Source: Arthrobacter citreus (GTDB taxonomy: Bacteria > Actinomycetota > Actinomycetes > Actinomycetales > Micrococcaceae). Taken from it: DNA of 64,000 bases. This document shows, piece after piece, positions 16,403 through 24,785 of the stretch. Location: positions 2,790,001-2,854,000 of the forward strand of contig NZ_CP151657.1 of assembly GCF_038405225.1 (NCBI RefSeq), written 5' to 3'. Numbering within the stretch: position 1 is the stretch's first letter; every line of letters starts with the position of its first letter. A model generated the notes under the pieces. That model searched no databases and had not been told where the DNA came from. It saw only the letters and a list, made by a program, of their open reading frames with translations. A program made the position numbers and the translations under genes.

Positions 16403-16687
16403 CTATCGCCCGTGGGTGCGGTCAACTGTGGCCGCACCTTCGGCACTGCTCAGCACTCCGGCGTCGTCCGCTTCGTCCTCGTCGCCGGGCTCCCAGCGCA
16501 GCAGGTCTCCAGGCTGGCACTCCAGCACTTCGCACAGCGCAGCCAGGGTGGTAAACCGGACGGCTTTGGCACGCCCGTTCTTCAGGACCGCCAGGTTGGC
16601 GGGGGTAATGCCGATCCGTTCGGCCAGCACGCCCACCGGCATTTTGCGCTTCGCCACCATAACGTCAATGTCAACGATGATGGGCAT
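16403..16687 (-). CDS. XRE-family HTH regulator
   Basis: A 94-residue DNA-binding protein of the Cro/C1 (YozG-like) type. It begins MPIIVDIDVMVAKRKMPVG. The helix-turn-helix is LAERIGITPANLAVLKNGRA, followed by FTTLAALCEVLECQPGDLLRW, both characteristic of the group. The remaining residues form an acidic tail. Its start overlaps the stop of the DUF2975 gene in TGATG. This two-gene arrangement of a four-helix DUF2975 membrane protein and a small HTH protein is widespread in Gram-positive bacteria, and the pair is assumed to work together as a membrane-linked regulator. Its target is unknown. Confidence 0.88.
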   Translation of the reverse strand: MPIIVDIDVMVAKRKMPVGVLAERIGITPANLAVLKNGRAKAVRFTTLAALCEVLECQPGDLLRWEPGDEDEADDAGVLSSAEGAATVDRTHGR

Positions 16688-17184
16688 CAAATAACCTCGT
16701 TCAGCTCGGTGCGCAGGTGGGACGCTTCGGCATCGATGGCCACCGCCTGGGCCAGCAGCGCCCTCAGCACCAGGACAATCAGCGCCACTCCGGCAACCGC
16801 CACCCCTGCCCCGCCAATCAGCAGCACGACGCCGGGAGCAACACCTTCTCCCGGGGCCAGGACTGCGCCGAGCCCAAACAACAGCAGTGCAGCGGCGGAA
16901 ACGGCTGCGATGACAACATCGACGTAGCGGAACGCCGCCGGCGAAAAGACGGTTCCCCGGCGCGCCATGGTGAGCAGGCACCAGACACACACCAGAACGA
17001 CCTGCACCGCAATGAGCCCCAGGACAACGATCACGATCACCGGAAGACGCACGGCCTCGGCAGCCGGACCCGCTTCGCCCAGGTCAATGGCGAGCAGCGG
17101 CACCATGACGGCCTGCACGAACAGTGTTCCGGCCAGTACCACCGCCATCACGATGCGCAGCGCGAGGATGGTCAGTTTTCCCAT
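16687..17184 (-). CDS. DUF2975 membrane protein
   Basis: A 165-residue integral membrane protein with four hydrophobic segments (about residues 5-30, 45-70, 90-112 and 120-145) and a short C-terminal cytosolic tail ending in TELNEVI. This matches DUF2975, which nearly always neighbours an XRE-type regulator as here. The ATG at 17184 has AAGGAA 6 nt upstream; a longer frame begins 144 bp earlier but its extra residues look unconserved. It is the first gene of a two-gene operon. A palindromic TATCGATA at 17274-17281 lies in its promoter region. Function unknown, probably signal sensing or sequestration of the HTH partner. Confidence 0.82.
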   Translation of the reverse strand: MGKLTILALRIVMAVVLAGTLFVQAVMVPLLAIDLGEAGPAAEAVRLPVIVIVVLGLIAVQVVLVCVWCLLTMARRGTVFSPAAFRYVDVVIAAVSAAALLLFGLGAVLAPGEGVAPGVVLLIGGAGVAVAGVALIVLVLRALLAQAVAIDAEASHLRTELNEVI

Positions 17185-17351
17185 GGCAGTTCCTTCTTCC
17201 CGATACTCGCCGGCTACTTGCCGGCCATCCGCAGGACTTACCGTTCCACTGCGACCGAGCAACAGAAAGAATCTATCGATAATCGAGAGGAAAGACAAGG
17301 GCTCCCGCCTGCCCCCGGTGGGTCGCAACCCAACCGGCTTTGGTAACGGGC

Positions 17352-17357
17352 TAGGGT
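17352..17357 (+). promoter_or_regulatory. Leaderless-type -10 (TAGGGT)
   Basis: The hexamer ends 6 nt before the ATG at 17364; no SD sequence is present upstream of that start. Confidence 0.5.
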
Positions 17358-17363
17358 GCCGAC

Positions 17364-17840
17364 ATGGACAACAGGAGAAGGGCCGAATCCGGGCAAGGGT
17401 GGAGCGGCGGCGTGCGCATCCGCGAAGTCGGTGCTCCGGCCGGGAGCGAACATACTTATTCCTCAGAAGCGTTCCCTCCGGAGGACGGCGGCGCCCCGGT
17501 CAACTATCCCCAGCCGCGGCGGCGGAACAGCCCTTTCCTGGCCGCGTGGATATTCACCGGCATTCTGATCGGCATCGGTTTCCTGTGGCTCGGCGGAGCC
17601 TTGGAGGACGGTTCAATTCCTGACTACGGGTACACGGTAACGATGGATCCGGAAACCGGCCTGCCCGTCCAGCCTGACACACGCCCCCTGGAAGTGCAGC
17701 TGCGTAATCTGGGCTTTATTGCCCCCTTCATGCTCCTGATTGGGGTGTCGTCAGCGGCGGCGCTGCTGGCCCTCCAAGGCGTCCGGAAAGCACAACTATT
17801 TCGGGTTTCCGCACCCGAGCAGGAGTCCCAGCAGAGGTAG
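17364..17840 (+). CDS. Two-segment membrane protein, unknown
   Basis: A 158-residue protein with a 55-residue hydrophilic N-terminus rich in Gly, Glu and Arg, then two hydrophobic segments (about residues 57-78 and 117-140) connected by a polar, likely extracellular loop. I recognise no family. A leaderless-type promoter supports the chosen ATG. It stands alone between the HTH/DUF2975 operon (divergent) and the DUF998 gene (51 bp downstream, same strand). Confidence 0.65.
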   Translation: MDNRRRAESGQGWSGGVRIREVGAPAGSEHTYSSEAFPPEDGGAPVNYPQPRRRNSPFLAAWIFTGILIGIGFLWLGGALEDGSIPDYGYTVTMDPETGLPVQPDTRPLEVQLRNLGFIAPFMLLIGVSSAAALLALQGVRKAQLFRVSAPEQESQQR

Positions 17841-17891
17841 CGGGCGTACCGCTCCGGACCGTCGACACAAAACGGTTCGCAGCGCTCCAAA

Positions 17892-18665
17892 ATGTACGCT
17901 CGGCTCATGACAAAAATCAGGTGGGGGGCCCTGTGCTGGATTTTATGCGCCATGGTTTATCCGGCGCAGATCGCCGCGGCGCTGCAGTGGCCGCAGAAGT
18001 ACTCCTGGTCGCAGAACCTCATCAGTGACCTTGGGGTCACCGCCTGCGGGATGTACGACGCCGGGACGCGCGTGGAGCGCGGCATATGCTCACCGTGGCA
18101 CCTCATGGCCAACGCATCAACGGTGGGCAACGGACTGCTCCTTGCCGCCGGCTGCGCACTGCTGTGGTCGGCATGGCCCAACCTCCGCCTGGGCCGGATC
18201 GCCTTGGGTTTCCTGGCCGTGGGAGGACTGCTGCTGGCAGCAGTTGGGATCCTCCCCTTGGATCTGCACCCCGACGGCCACAACGCCGCAGCCCTGCTGC
18301 AGGCTGTTTTCCAGTGGTGCGGAATGGGCCTTCTCATCCTCGCCGTGCGCAGCAAATCCGAATACCGGGCTGTCGCCGGACTCACCGCGGCAGTCCTGCT
18401 GGTCTCCGTTGTCGGGTTTGCCCTGTTCATCACCGCTGTGGGAGGACAGCCCGCCGTACCTGGCCTGGGTCTTGGGCTTACCGAACGCATTGCCTTTGAC
18501 TCCCTGAACCTTTGGGGTGTTGGCACGGCGCTGCTCCTGCTGCGGATCCAGCCGATCCAGCCCATCCAGCCGGCCGCACTATCCCCAGAGTCCTCCGCAG
18601 CAGCATCGGATGCTGCCAGCGGAGTCAGAAGTCATCACTGGAGAACACCCTCCGGCGGGAACTAA
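17892..18665 (+). CDS. DUF998 membrane protein
   Basis: A 257-residue polytopic protein with about six hydrophobic segments. The DUF998 hallmarks are visible: SQNLISDLGVTACG early, the SPWHLMANAS loop and GILPLDLHPDGHNAAA. Function is unknown in the family. The start is uncertain: an in-frame ATG at 17907 (MTKIRWG) is equally plausible. Near the C-terminus the sequence IQPIQPIQP comes from three 9-bp repeats (18545-18571). Its last 41 bp overlap, on the opposite strand, the 3' end of the DUF503 gene, so the two genes are tail-to-tail overlapping. Confidence 0.75.
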   Translation: MYARLMTKIRWGALCWILCAMVYPAQIAAALQWPQKYSWSQNLISDLGVTACGMYDAGTRVERGICSPWHLMANASTVGNGLLLAAGCALLWSAWPNLRLGRIALGFLAVGGLLLAAVGILPLDLHPDGHNAAALLQAVFQWCGMGLLILAVRSKSEYRAVAGLTAAVLLVSVVGFALFITAVGGQPAVPGLGLGLTERIAFDSLNLWGVGTALLLLRIQPIQPIQPAALSPESSAAASDAASGVRSHHWRTPSGGN

Positions 18666-18921
18666 GCAGCTCGGTCTCGGGGCGGGCGGCCACCAGCCGT
18701 TCGACGGCGTCCAGCACCTCAGTGATGTGGCCGCTGGAGGCGGACACCAGCCCCACACCAATTTCCGCCCGCCGGTGCAGTTCCGGCTGACCCGCCTCCG
18801 CCACGGATACCTCATATTTGCGCCGGATCTCGGCCATGATCGGACGAATGACGGATCGCTTTTCCTTGAGCGAGTGCACGTCTCCCAGGAGCAGGTCGAA
18901 TTCAAGAGTGCCCATCCACAT
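18625..18921 (-). CDS. DUF503 protein
   Basis: A 98-residue cytosolic protein of the DUF503 (YlxP-like) family, recognised by the start MWMGTLEFDLLLGDVHSLKE and by KRSVIRPIMAEIRRKYEVSV. The fold is a small ferredoxin-like domain; homologues are often linked to ribosome maturation loci, but the role is not established. I start at the Met of MWMG because that is the conserved family start; longer frames extend into unconserved sequence. It overlaps the DUF998 gene by 41 bp at the 3' ends and is divergent from the DUF2243 gene. Confidence 0.85.
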   Translation of the reverse strand: MWMGTLEFDLLLGDVHSLKEKRSVIRPIMAEIRRKYEVSVAEAGQPELHRRAEIGVGLVSASSGHITEVLDAVERLVAARPETELLSSRRRVFSSDDF

Positions 18922-19015
18922 GGCCCCATGGTGGTACACCGCGTGCGCACCGCGCCAGCCGCCGGCACCCGGGATGACGATGGCAGACCCCGTGCACATG
19001 CCGCGGAGGCAGTGC

Positions 19016-19021
19016 TATCTT
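19016..19021 (+). promoter_or_regulatory. Leaderless-type -10 (TATCTT)
   Basis: Six nucleotides separate this hexamer from the ATG at 19028, matching the leaderless spacing seen elsewhere in the window. Confidence 0.45.
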
Positions 19022-19027
19022 CTCTGG

Positions 19028-19504
19028 ATGAGCACGTCCAGCAGATCCCCAGTCCGTCCGCGCCGCCGCAATGTTCTCTCCGGGGTACTGGTGGGAATTG
19101 GGATTGCGGCCTTCGTGGACGAAGTCGTTTTTCACCAGCTGCTGCAGTGGCACCATTTCTACGACAAGTCCACCACCGCCGTCGGACTCTTTTCCGACGG
19201 CCTGTTCCACGCCTTCGGCTGGTTTGCCGTTGTGGCGGGGCTTTTCCTCTTCGCTGACCTGCGCCGGCGGGCCATCCTGCTGCCCGCCCGCTGGGCCGGG
19301 GCCGTCCTGCTCGGCACCGGCGCGTTCCAGCTCTATGACGGAACCGTCCAGCACAAACTGATGGGCCTGCACCAGATCCGCTACAACGTGCCGCTGCTGC
19401 CCTATGACCTGCTGTGGAATGCGGCTGCTGTCCTGATGATCCTCGCCGGAGCTGCGCTGCTGTACCGGACCCGGCACGACGCGGCAGCTCCGGCCGGAGT
19501 CTAA
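19028..19504 (+). CDS. DUF2243 membrane protein
   Basis: A 158-residue protein with four hydrophobic segments. Family landmarks are GVLVGIGIAAFVDEVVFHQL, LQWHHFYD and DGTVQHKLMGLHQIRY; the several conserved His residues could bind metal or heme. It is separated by 1 bp from the CtaG-like gene, and this DUF2243/CtaG pair recurs in actinobacteria, which suggests a joint role in copper delivery or cytochrome oxidase assembly. That role is inference; the domain itself is uncharacterised. Confidence 0.82.
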   Translation: MSTSSRSPVRPRRRNVLSGVLVGIGIAAFVDEVVFHQLLQWHHFYDKSTTAVGLFSDGLFHAFGWFAVVAGLFLFADLRRRAILLPARWAGAVLLGTGAFQLYDGTVQHKLMGLHQIRYNVPLLPYDLLWNAAAVLMILAGAALLYRTRHDAAAPAGV

Positions 19505-19505
19505 A

Positions 19506-20303
19506 GTGCACGGCCACGAGCAGGGCGGCTCCGGCGCAGAGCTGGTGTTCCTGATTCCCGCCGCCGCGGCTGCGGCCGCCTATTGGGCCGGGGCCCTTTC
19601 TTCCCGGTCCCGAGGCTGGCCGGTGCACCGGGCGCTGCTTTTCACAGCAGGAGTGGTTGCTGTCCTCGCCACCGTCCTGAACCCGCTGGCTGCGCAAAGC
19701 CATGAGGATTTCGCTGTCCTGGCCGTGGCCCATGTGCTGGCCGGAATGCTGGGACCGCTTCTGCTGGTGCTGTCCCGCCCGGTGTCGCTGGCGCTGCGGA
19801 CCCTTGACGTGGTGCCGGCCCGGCGCTTGGCCGGGGTGCTGCGCAGCCGGCCGCTGCGGGTCTTGACCTTTCCGCTCACGGCCGCCGTACTGAATGTCGG
19901 CGGCATGGTGGTGATGTTCCGTACCGGCGTTTTTGCCGCCATGCAGGCTTCGATGCCCGTCCACTGGCTGGTGACCTTCCACCTGGCCGCGGCCGGCTAC
20001 CTGTACACCGCGGTGCTGGTGGGCCGGGATCCGATGCCGCACCGTGTCGGATTCGGGTTCCGCGCCGCCGTTCTGATCGGCGCGACGGCCAGCCACAACA
20101 TCCTCACCAAAACCCTGTACGCGCAGCCGCCGCCCGGGGTGCCGCAGGCGGCAGGGGAAGCCGGTGCGATGATCCTCTATTACGGCGGCGGCGCCGTGGA
20201 ACTGGCAGTGGTGGTTCTGCTGTGCCGCCAGTGGTACGTCTCAACCCGGCCGCGCGGATCTGCCGCCTCGCCGCAGTATCACTCCCGGCAGTATCATCAG
20301 TAG
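19506..20303 (+). CDS. CtaG-like cytochrome c oxidase assembly protein
   Basis: A 265-residue polytopic membrane protein of the caa3-type CtaG family, thought to help insert copper into cytochrome c oxidase. About seven hydrophobic segments are visible, with conserved elements HEDFAVLAVAHVLAGMLGPL, VHWLVTFHLAAAGYLYT and the GRDP loop. GTG start one base after the DUF2243 stop shows coupled expression. The C-terminus ends PQYHSRQYHQ, made by an in-frame 15-bp duplication just before the stop. Confidence 0.82.
   Translation: MHGHEQGGSGAELVFLIPAAAAAAAYWAGALSSRSRGWPVHRALLFTAGVVAVLATVLNPLAAQSHEDFAVLAVAHVLAGMLGPLLLVLSRPVSLALRTLDVVPARRLAGVLRSRPLRVLTFPLTAAVLNVGGMVVMFRTGVFAAMQASMPVHWLVTFHLAAAGYLYTAVLVGRDPMPHRVGFGFRAAVLIGATASHNILTKTLYAQPPPGVPQAAGEAGAMILYYGGGAVELAVVVLLCRQWYVSTRPRGSAASPQYHSRQYHQ
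20271..20300 (+). repeat. 15-bp tandem duplication before the stop codon
   Basis: Copies at 20271-20285 and 20286-20300 encode PQYHS and RQYHQ. The stop TAG follows immediately. Confidence 0.7.
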
Positions 20304-20356
20304 GCTTAGTATTATCTGCGGCCGATGGGACGGCCGCCGCACCACAAAGGGGTTCC

Positions 20357-22033
20357 ATGACCATCAGCCGCCAAGATCTGTTAAGGACCGCCGCCGATAT
20401 CTTCGGTTGGGACAATTTTCGGAACGGACAACTGGAAGCAATGGAAGCCGTCGCCGGCGGGCGGGACGCGCTTTGCGTGATGCCCACCGGTTACGGAAAG
20501 TCGGGCATCTATCAGGTGCCTGCACTGACGCTTCCCGGTGTCGCCGTCGTCGTTTCTCCGCTGATAGCCCTGCAGCGCGACCAGGCGGACGCCATCAACG
20601 AAGCCGCCGGCCGCGGCCGTGCCTGGGTGCTGAATTCCACGCAGGCACAGGGGGCCATCGATGAAGCCTGGGCTGCGGCGCAGAACCCGGACGAAGCGGT
20701 GCGGGCCAAGTTCCTGTTCCTCGCCCCTGAACAGCTGGCCCGGGAGGACGTCTCGGAGCGGCTCGCAGCTTTGGACGTTTCCCTCCTTGTCATTGACGAG
20801 GCACACTGCGTTTCTTCCTGGGGCCACGACTTCAGGCCCGATTATCTGCAGCTCGGCACCTTGGTCCAGGCCCTGGGGCGTCCGGTCCTGGCCCTGACCG
20901 CCACTGCCGCACCTCCCGTGCGCAGCGAAATTATCACCTCGCTGAACCTGCGGGACCCGCTGGTCCTGGCCCACGGGTTCGATCGGCCCAACCTGCACCT
21001 GGCCGTGCAGATGCATGTTTCGGCCGATGACAAGCACCGCGCGGTCCTGGAATCGGTGCCGGAGTTGCCCGGCCCGGGACTGCTGTACGTGGCCACCCGG
21101 CGTGAAACCGAGGAGTACGCCGCAGGGCTGGAAGAACGGGGCCTGCGCGCCGAGTCCTACCATTCATCCCGGCGGGCCCGGGACCGCGGGGAGGTGCACC
21201 GGAAATTCCTGGACGACGACGTGGACGTGGTGGCCGCCACCAGTGCCTTCGGCATGGGGATCGATAAGCCGAATGTCCGGTTTGTGGTGCACGCCGCGAT
21301 TCCAGACTCCATCGACAGCTATTACCAGGAGATTGGCCGCGGCGGCCGGGACGGCAAGCCGGCCCACGCCGTCCTGCACTACCGGCCGGAGGATCTGGGG
21401 CTGCGCCGGTTTTTTGCCAGCAAAACTCCGGATGCCGACGGGCTTGCGCAGCTGCTGGCTGTCCTGCGGGCGCGCGACGGCGGCGCCACCGCCGCCGAGC
21501 TGCGCGCCGACCTGGGCGTCAGTTCACGGAAATTGGGCGGGCTGCTGAACCTGCTCCGGGAATCGGGCGCCGTGACGGAGGATTCCGGCGTCTACCGGGC
21601 GGGGACCATGGGCCCGGAGGACGCCGTTGATGCTGCCGTTGCCTTTGCCCAGCGGCGGGAGCACATCGACCAGTCGCGCGTGGATATGGCCCGCCAGTAT
21701 GCCGAGACCACCGGCTGCCGCAGGGAATTCCTGCTGGGCTATTTCGGCGAGCAGCTCGGGGCGCCCTGCGGAAACTGCGACAACTGTGAGAAAGCCGCGG
21801 CGCAGGCGGACACCGCGCCGGAGCCCGTCGAGGAGCAGGGGCCGAGACCCTTCCCGCTGCAGTCGCCAGTGGCCCACCGCGAGTGGGGTCCGGGCATGGT
21901 GATGAGTTACGACGACGGCACCGTCACCGTGCTCTTCGAAAGCGAGGGCTACAAGACGCTTTCGGTGGATTTGGTCCTGGAAAAGGACCTGCTCAAGCCT
22001 GCCGGTGCCGGCACGGAGAACTCCGCCGAATAG
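20357..22033 (+). CDS. recQ: RecQ-family ATP-dependent DNA helicase
   Basis: A 558-residue superfamily 2 helicase that unwinds DNA with 3'-5' polarity in recombination and repair. Motif 0 region (GWDNFRNGQLEAME), Walker A PTGYGKS (residues 43-49), DEAH box (147-150) and the aromatic-rich HCVSSWGHDFRPDY loop are present. Motif VI reads QEIGRGGRDG. A Zn-binding region with CRREFLLGYFGE and CGNCDNC follows, then a winged-helix-like end. The HRDC domain is absent, so it is a short RecQ. AAAGGGG precedes the ATG by 5 nt. Monocistronic. Confidence 0.93.
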   Translation: MTISRQDLLRTAADIFGWDNFRNGQLEAMEAVAGGRDALCVMPTGYGKSGIYQVPALTLPGVAVVVSPLIALQRDQADAINEAAGRGRAWVLNSTQAQGAIDEAWAAAQNPDEAVRAKFLFLAPEQLAREDVSERLAALDVSLLVIDEAHCVSSWGHDFRPDYLQLGTLVQALGRPVLALTATAAPPVRSEIITSLNLRDPLVLAHGFDRPNLHLAVQMHVSADDKHRAVLESVPELPGPGLLYVATRRETEEYAAGLEERGLRAESYHSSRRARDRGEVHRKFLDDDVDVVAATSAFGMGIDKPNVRFVVHAAIPDSIDSYYQEIGRGGRDGKPAHAVLHYRPEDLGLRRFFASKTPDADGLAQLLAVLRARDGGATAAELRADLGVSSRKLGGLLNLLRESGAVTEDSGVYRAGTMGPEDAVDAAVAFAQRREHIDQSRVDMARQYAETTGCRREFLLGYFGEQLGAPCGNCDNCEKAAAQADTAPEPVEEQGPRPFPLQSPVAHREWGPGMVMSYDDGTVTVLFESEGYKTLSVDLVLEKDLLKPAGAGTENSAE

Positions 22034-22053
22034 CTCCCGGAATGATCCAAGGC

Positions 22054-22962
22054 TCAGGTGCGGGTCTCCGCCGCCAGGGTTCCATCCACCAGCTGGACAA
22101 TCATGGAGCAGTCCTTGGCGGACAGGCCGGCATCCACCAGGCGCTGGAAAAGCTGTTGGACGTGTTCGCCGATTTCCAGTGGAGTTCCGGTGTCCCTGGC
22201 AGCTGCGATGGCCAGGTTGATGTCCTTGTTGGCCAGTTCGGCGGTAAACGTTGGAGCGAAGTCACGGTTGGATGCGGCGGAGGGCACGACGCCGGGAATG
22301 GGGTACCAGGTGCGCAGCGCCCAGCTGTCGCCGGAGGACACCGACGCAATATTCCAGAACACCTGCTTGTCCAGCCCCAGACGGTCGGCCAGGACGGCGC
22401 CCTCGGCAGCGCCGGCAAGATTGATAAACAGCATCAGGTTGTTGCAGATTTTCGCCGCCTGGCCGGTGGTGGCTCCGCCGGTGGGAATGATGTTGCCCGC
22501 CATTGGCTCGATGTACCCGGCGGCATCCCGGACAGCGTCCGCTTCGCCGCCAACCATGAACGTCAGGGTGCCTGCCTCGGCACCGCTGATTCCGCCGGAA
22601 ACGGGGGCATCGACAAAACGGTAGCCGCCGGCAGCGGCTGCGTTGTGCAGTTCCTGGGCCGATTCAACGTCAATGGTGGACGAATCCACCAGCAGGGTTC
22701 GGGTGTCAGCGGATGCCAGTACCCCGCCATCCCCCAGATACACCGCCCGGGCATGCTCGCCCTTGGGAAGCATGGTGAAGACGACATCGGCACCGGTTAC
22801 GGCGTCGGCAATGCTGTCCACGGGTTGCACTCCGCGCTCCTGCGCGGCGGCTACCGCCGCCGGATTCAGGTCGTAGCCGCGGACCGTGTGCCCGGCTTTC
22901 ACCAAGTTGGCCGACATGTAGCCGCCCATGTTTCCCAGGCCAATCCATCCCACTGCAGCCAT
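22054..22962 (-). CDS. 3-hydroxyisobutyrate dehydrogenase-family enzyme
   Basis: A 302-residue NAD(P)-dependent beta-hydroxyacid dehydrogenase. The Rossmann motif is VGWIGLGNMGGYMSANLVKA at the N-terminus; the substrate-binding DAPVSGGISGAEAGTLTFMV sits around residue 115, and the catalytic Lys is in GQAAKICNNLM near 170. This set matches 3-hydroxyisobutyrate dehydrogenase of valine breakdown, although 2-hydroxy-3-oxopropionate and related reductases share it. AGGGAG lies 7 nt before the ATG. It is 91 bp downstream of the MHS transporter on the same strand, so both may form an operon for uptake and oxidation of a hydroxyacid. Confidence 0.88.
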   Translation of the reverse strand: MAAVGWIGLGNMGGYMSANLVKAGHTVRGYDLNPAAVAAAQERGVQPVDSIADAVTGADVVFTMLPKGEHARAVYLGDGGVLASADTRTLLVDSSTIDVESAQELHNAAAAGGYRFVDAPVSGGISGAEAGTLTFMVGGEADAVRDAAGYIEPMAGNIIPTGGATTGQAAKICNNLMLFINLAGAAEGAVLADRLGLDKQVFWNIASVSSGDSWALRTWYPIPGVVPSAASNRDFAPTFTAELANKDINLAIAAARDTGTPLEIGEHVQQLFQRLVDAGLSAKDCSMIVQLVDGTLAAETRT

Positions 22963-23057
22963 GATCCAACTCCCTTGTTTGTCCGGCACCTGCGGGGCGC
23001 AGGTTGCGAAAATTCTGACTGGCACTCCGCCGCAGTGCCTTCACAGCGGAGTGCCTG

Positions 23058-24542
23058 CTACTTTCGGTTCCTCCTGGTGGCCGCCCGGGAGGTCCCGGAG
23101 GCCTCATTCTCCGAGGCCTCAGCGCCGGAGGACTCGGCACGCTTGGCCTCGGCACTCTTGGAGGCCGCCAGCAGGTCCGCCGTTCCCTGGGCATCAGCGG
23201 CGTCCACATCCTGCAGGGAAATGCCGTTGGTTTCCCGCAGCACCAGCACGGAAACCGCAGTGACGGCACAGGCAATGAGCAGGTAGATCGCCACCGGTGT
23301 GGAGGAGTTGTACCGCTCCAGCAACGAACTCGCAATGATTGGAGCCAGCGAACCGGCGACGATCGACGTCACCTGGTACCCCAGGGAAACACCGGAATAG
23401 CGCATCCGGGTGGGAAACATTTCCGCCATAATGGCCGGCTGCCCGGCATACATCAGCGCGTGGAACAACAGCCCGATCGTCACGGCCGCCAGAATCATCA
23501 GGTCATTACCGGTATCCATCATGGGGAAGGCAAAAAAGCCCCACGTGGCGCCCAGGAGTGCTCCGGCAAGGTACACCGGACGCCGTCCCAGCCGGTCCGA
23601 CATGCGGCCCACCATCGGCACCGCCAAGAAGTGGATGAAGTGGGCAACAAGCAGCAGCAGCAGAATCCGTGACGTATCCACCTCGACCACGAGACGGAGG
23701 TAGGTGATGGAGAAGGTCACGACGAGGTAGTACAGGATGTTCTCGGCAAACCGCAGTCCCATGGCGGTGAAGACGCCGCGGGGGTACCGCTTGAAGACTT
23801 CGAGAACCCCGTACCCCTTGGCCTCCTGCTCAACTTCTTTCTGGGCCTCCAAGAAGATGGGTGCGTCGCTGACCTTGGTCCTGATGTAGTACCCCACCAG
23901 CACGATCACCGCGGAGAGCCAGAACGCCACGCGCCAGCCCCAGCCCAAAAACGCGGCTTCGGACAGGGTGGAAGAGAGGATGAACAGCACACCGGTGGCG
24001 AGCAGGTTGCCCATGGGCACCGCTGACTGCGGCCAGCTGGACCAGAAGCCGCGCGACTTATTGGGACTGTGTTCCGCCACCAGCAGCACGGCGCCACCCC
24101 ACTCGCCGCCCACGGCGAAGCCCTGGATGAAACGCAGCAGCACCAGCAAACCCGGAGCCCAGTACCCCAGCTCGTTGAATCCCGGCAGGCATCCCATGAG
24201 GAACGTGGAAACGCCCACCAGGATGATGCTGAGCTGGAGCAGCTTTTTCCGGCCGAGTTTGTCACCGAAGTGCCCAAACACGATTCCACCGATGGGCCGT
24301 GCGACAAAGCCGACGGCGTAGGTCACGAAGGCGGCGATGATGCCGTCCAGTTCGGTGTTCGCATTGGGGAAAAACAGTTTCGCGAAAACCAGCGTCGAAG
24401 CCGCTGCATAGAGGAAAAACTCGTACCACTCGACTACCGTCCCGGCCATGGAGGCCGCAACTACTTTCTTCAGCCCTTCGGGAGCCGCTTCCCTGCCGCT
24501 GCCTGTCCGCGCTCTGCCCTGCCGTGGAATTTCTGTACTCAT
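23058..24542 (-). CDS. MHS-family MFS carboxylate/osmolyte transporter
   Basis: A 494-residue MFS protein of the metabolite:H+ symporter group (ShiA/ProP-like). Landmarks are GTVVEWYEFFLYAAAS in segment 1, FGHFGDKLGRKKLL between segments 2 and 3, and GFAVGGEWGGAVLLVAEHSP. Twelve membrane segments are followed by a charged Ala/Ser/Glu-rich tail of about 60 residues. The ATG at 24542 has AGGAG upstream. It probably imports an organic acid; the downstream hydroxyacid dehydrogenase gives a candidate substrate class. The divergent type III PKS promoter shares its upstream region. Confidence 0.88.
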   Translation of the reverse strand: MSTEIPRQGRARTGSGREAAPEGLKKVVAASMAGTVVEWYEFFLYAAASTLVFAKLFFPNANTELDGIIAAFVTYAVGFVARPIGGIVFGHFGDKLGRKKLLQLSIILVGVSTFLMGCLPGFNELGYWAPGLLVLLRFIQGFAVGGEWGGAVLLVAEHSPNKSRGFWSSWPQSAVPMGNLLATGVLFILSSTLSEAAFLGWGWRVAFWLSAVIVLVGYYIRTKVSDAPIFLEAQKEVEQEAKGYGVLEVFKRYPRGVFTAMGLRFAENILYYLVVTFSITYLRLVVEVDTSRILLLLLVAHFIHFLAVPMVGRMSDRLGRRPVYLAGALLGATWGFFAFPMMDTGNDLMILAAVTIGLLFHALMYAGQPAIMAEMFPTRMRYSGVSLGYQVTSIVAGSLAPIIASSLLERYNSSTPVAIYLLIACAVTAVSVLVLRETNGISLQDVDAADAQGTADLLAASKSAEAKRAESSGAEASENEASGTSRAATRRNRK

Positions 24543-24750
24543 TGGATGCTCCTGAAGATGTCTCCGTTGACACTGCATGTAAGCACCAAAAACTGCCGGG
24601 GCAGCTGATGATGGTTAGAGTATGGCCGCATAACCTGGCCTGTTCAACGCTTCCCGGTACACGGCGCGCCGTACATTATTTAGACAATGGCGTGCAGGGC
24701 TCTGACGGCCGCTCCCGGTGCCGCCGGGTACTTCACGGCGAACCCGGGCA

Positions 24751-24779
24751 TTGTGTCCTACAGAACATTCCCCTAAGAA
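24751..24779 (+). promoter_or_regulatory. Promoter of the type III PKS operon
   Basis: TTGTGT (24751-24756), a 17-bp spacer and TAAGAA (24774-24779) lie 6 nt before the ATG at 24786. No SD is evident, so the PKS message is probably leaderless. Confidence 0.55.
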
Positions 24780-24785
24780 TGGACT

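Noticed and set aside
24686-24775. 29-codon frame upstream of the type III PKS as a leader peptide
   Set aside because: No SD and no properly spaced -10; the frame overlaps the better PKS promoter elements, so it is unlikely to be translated.
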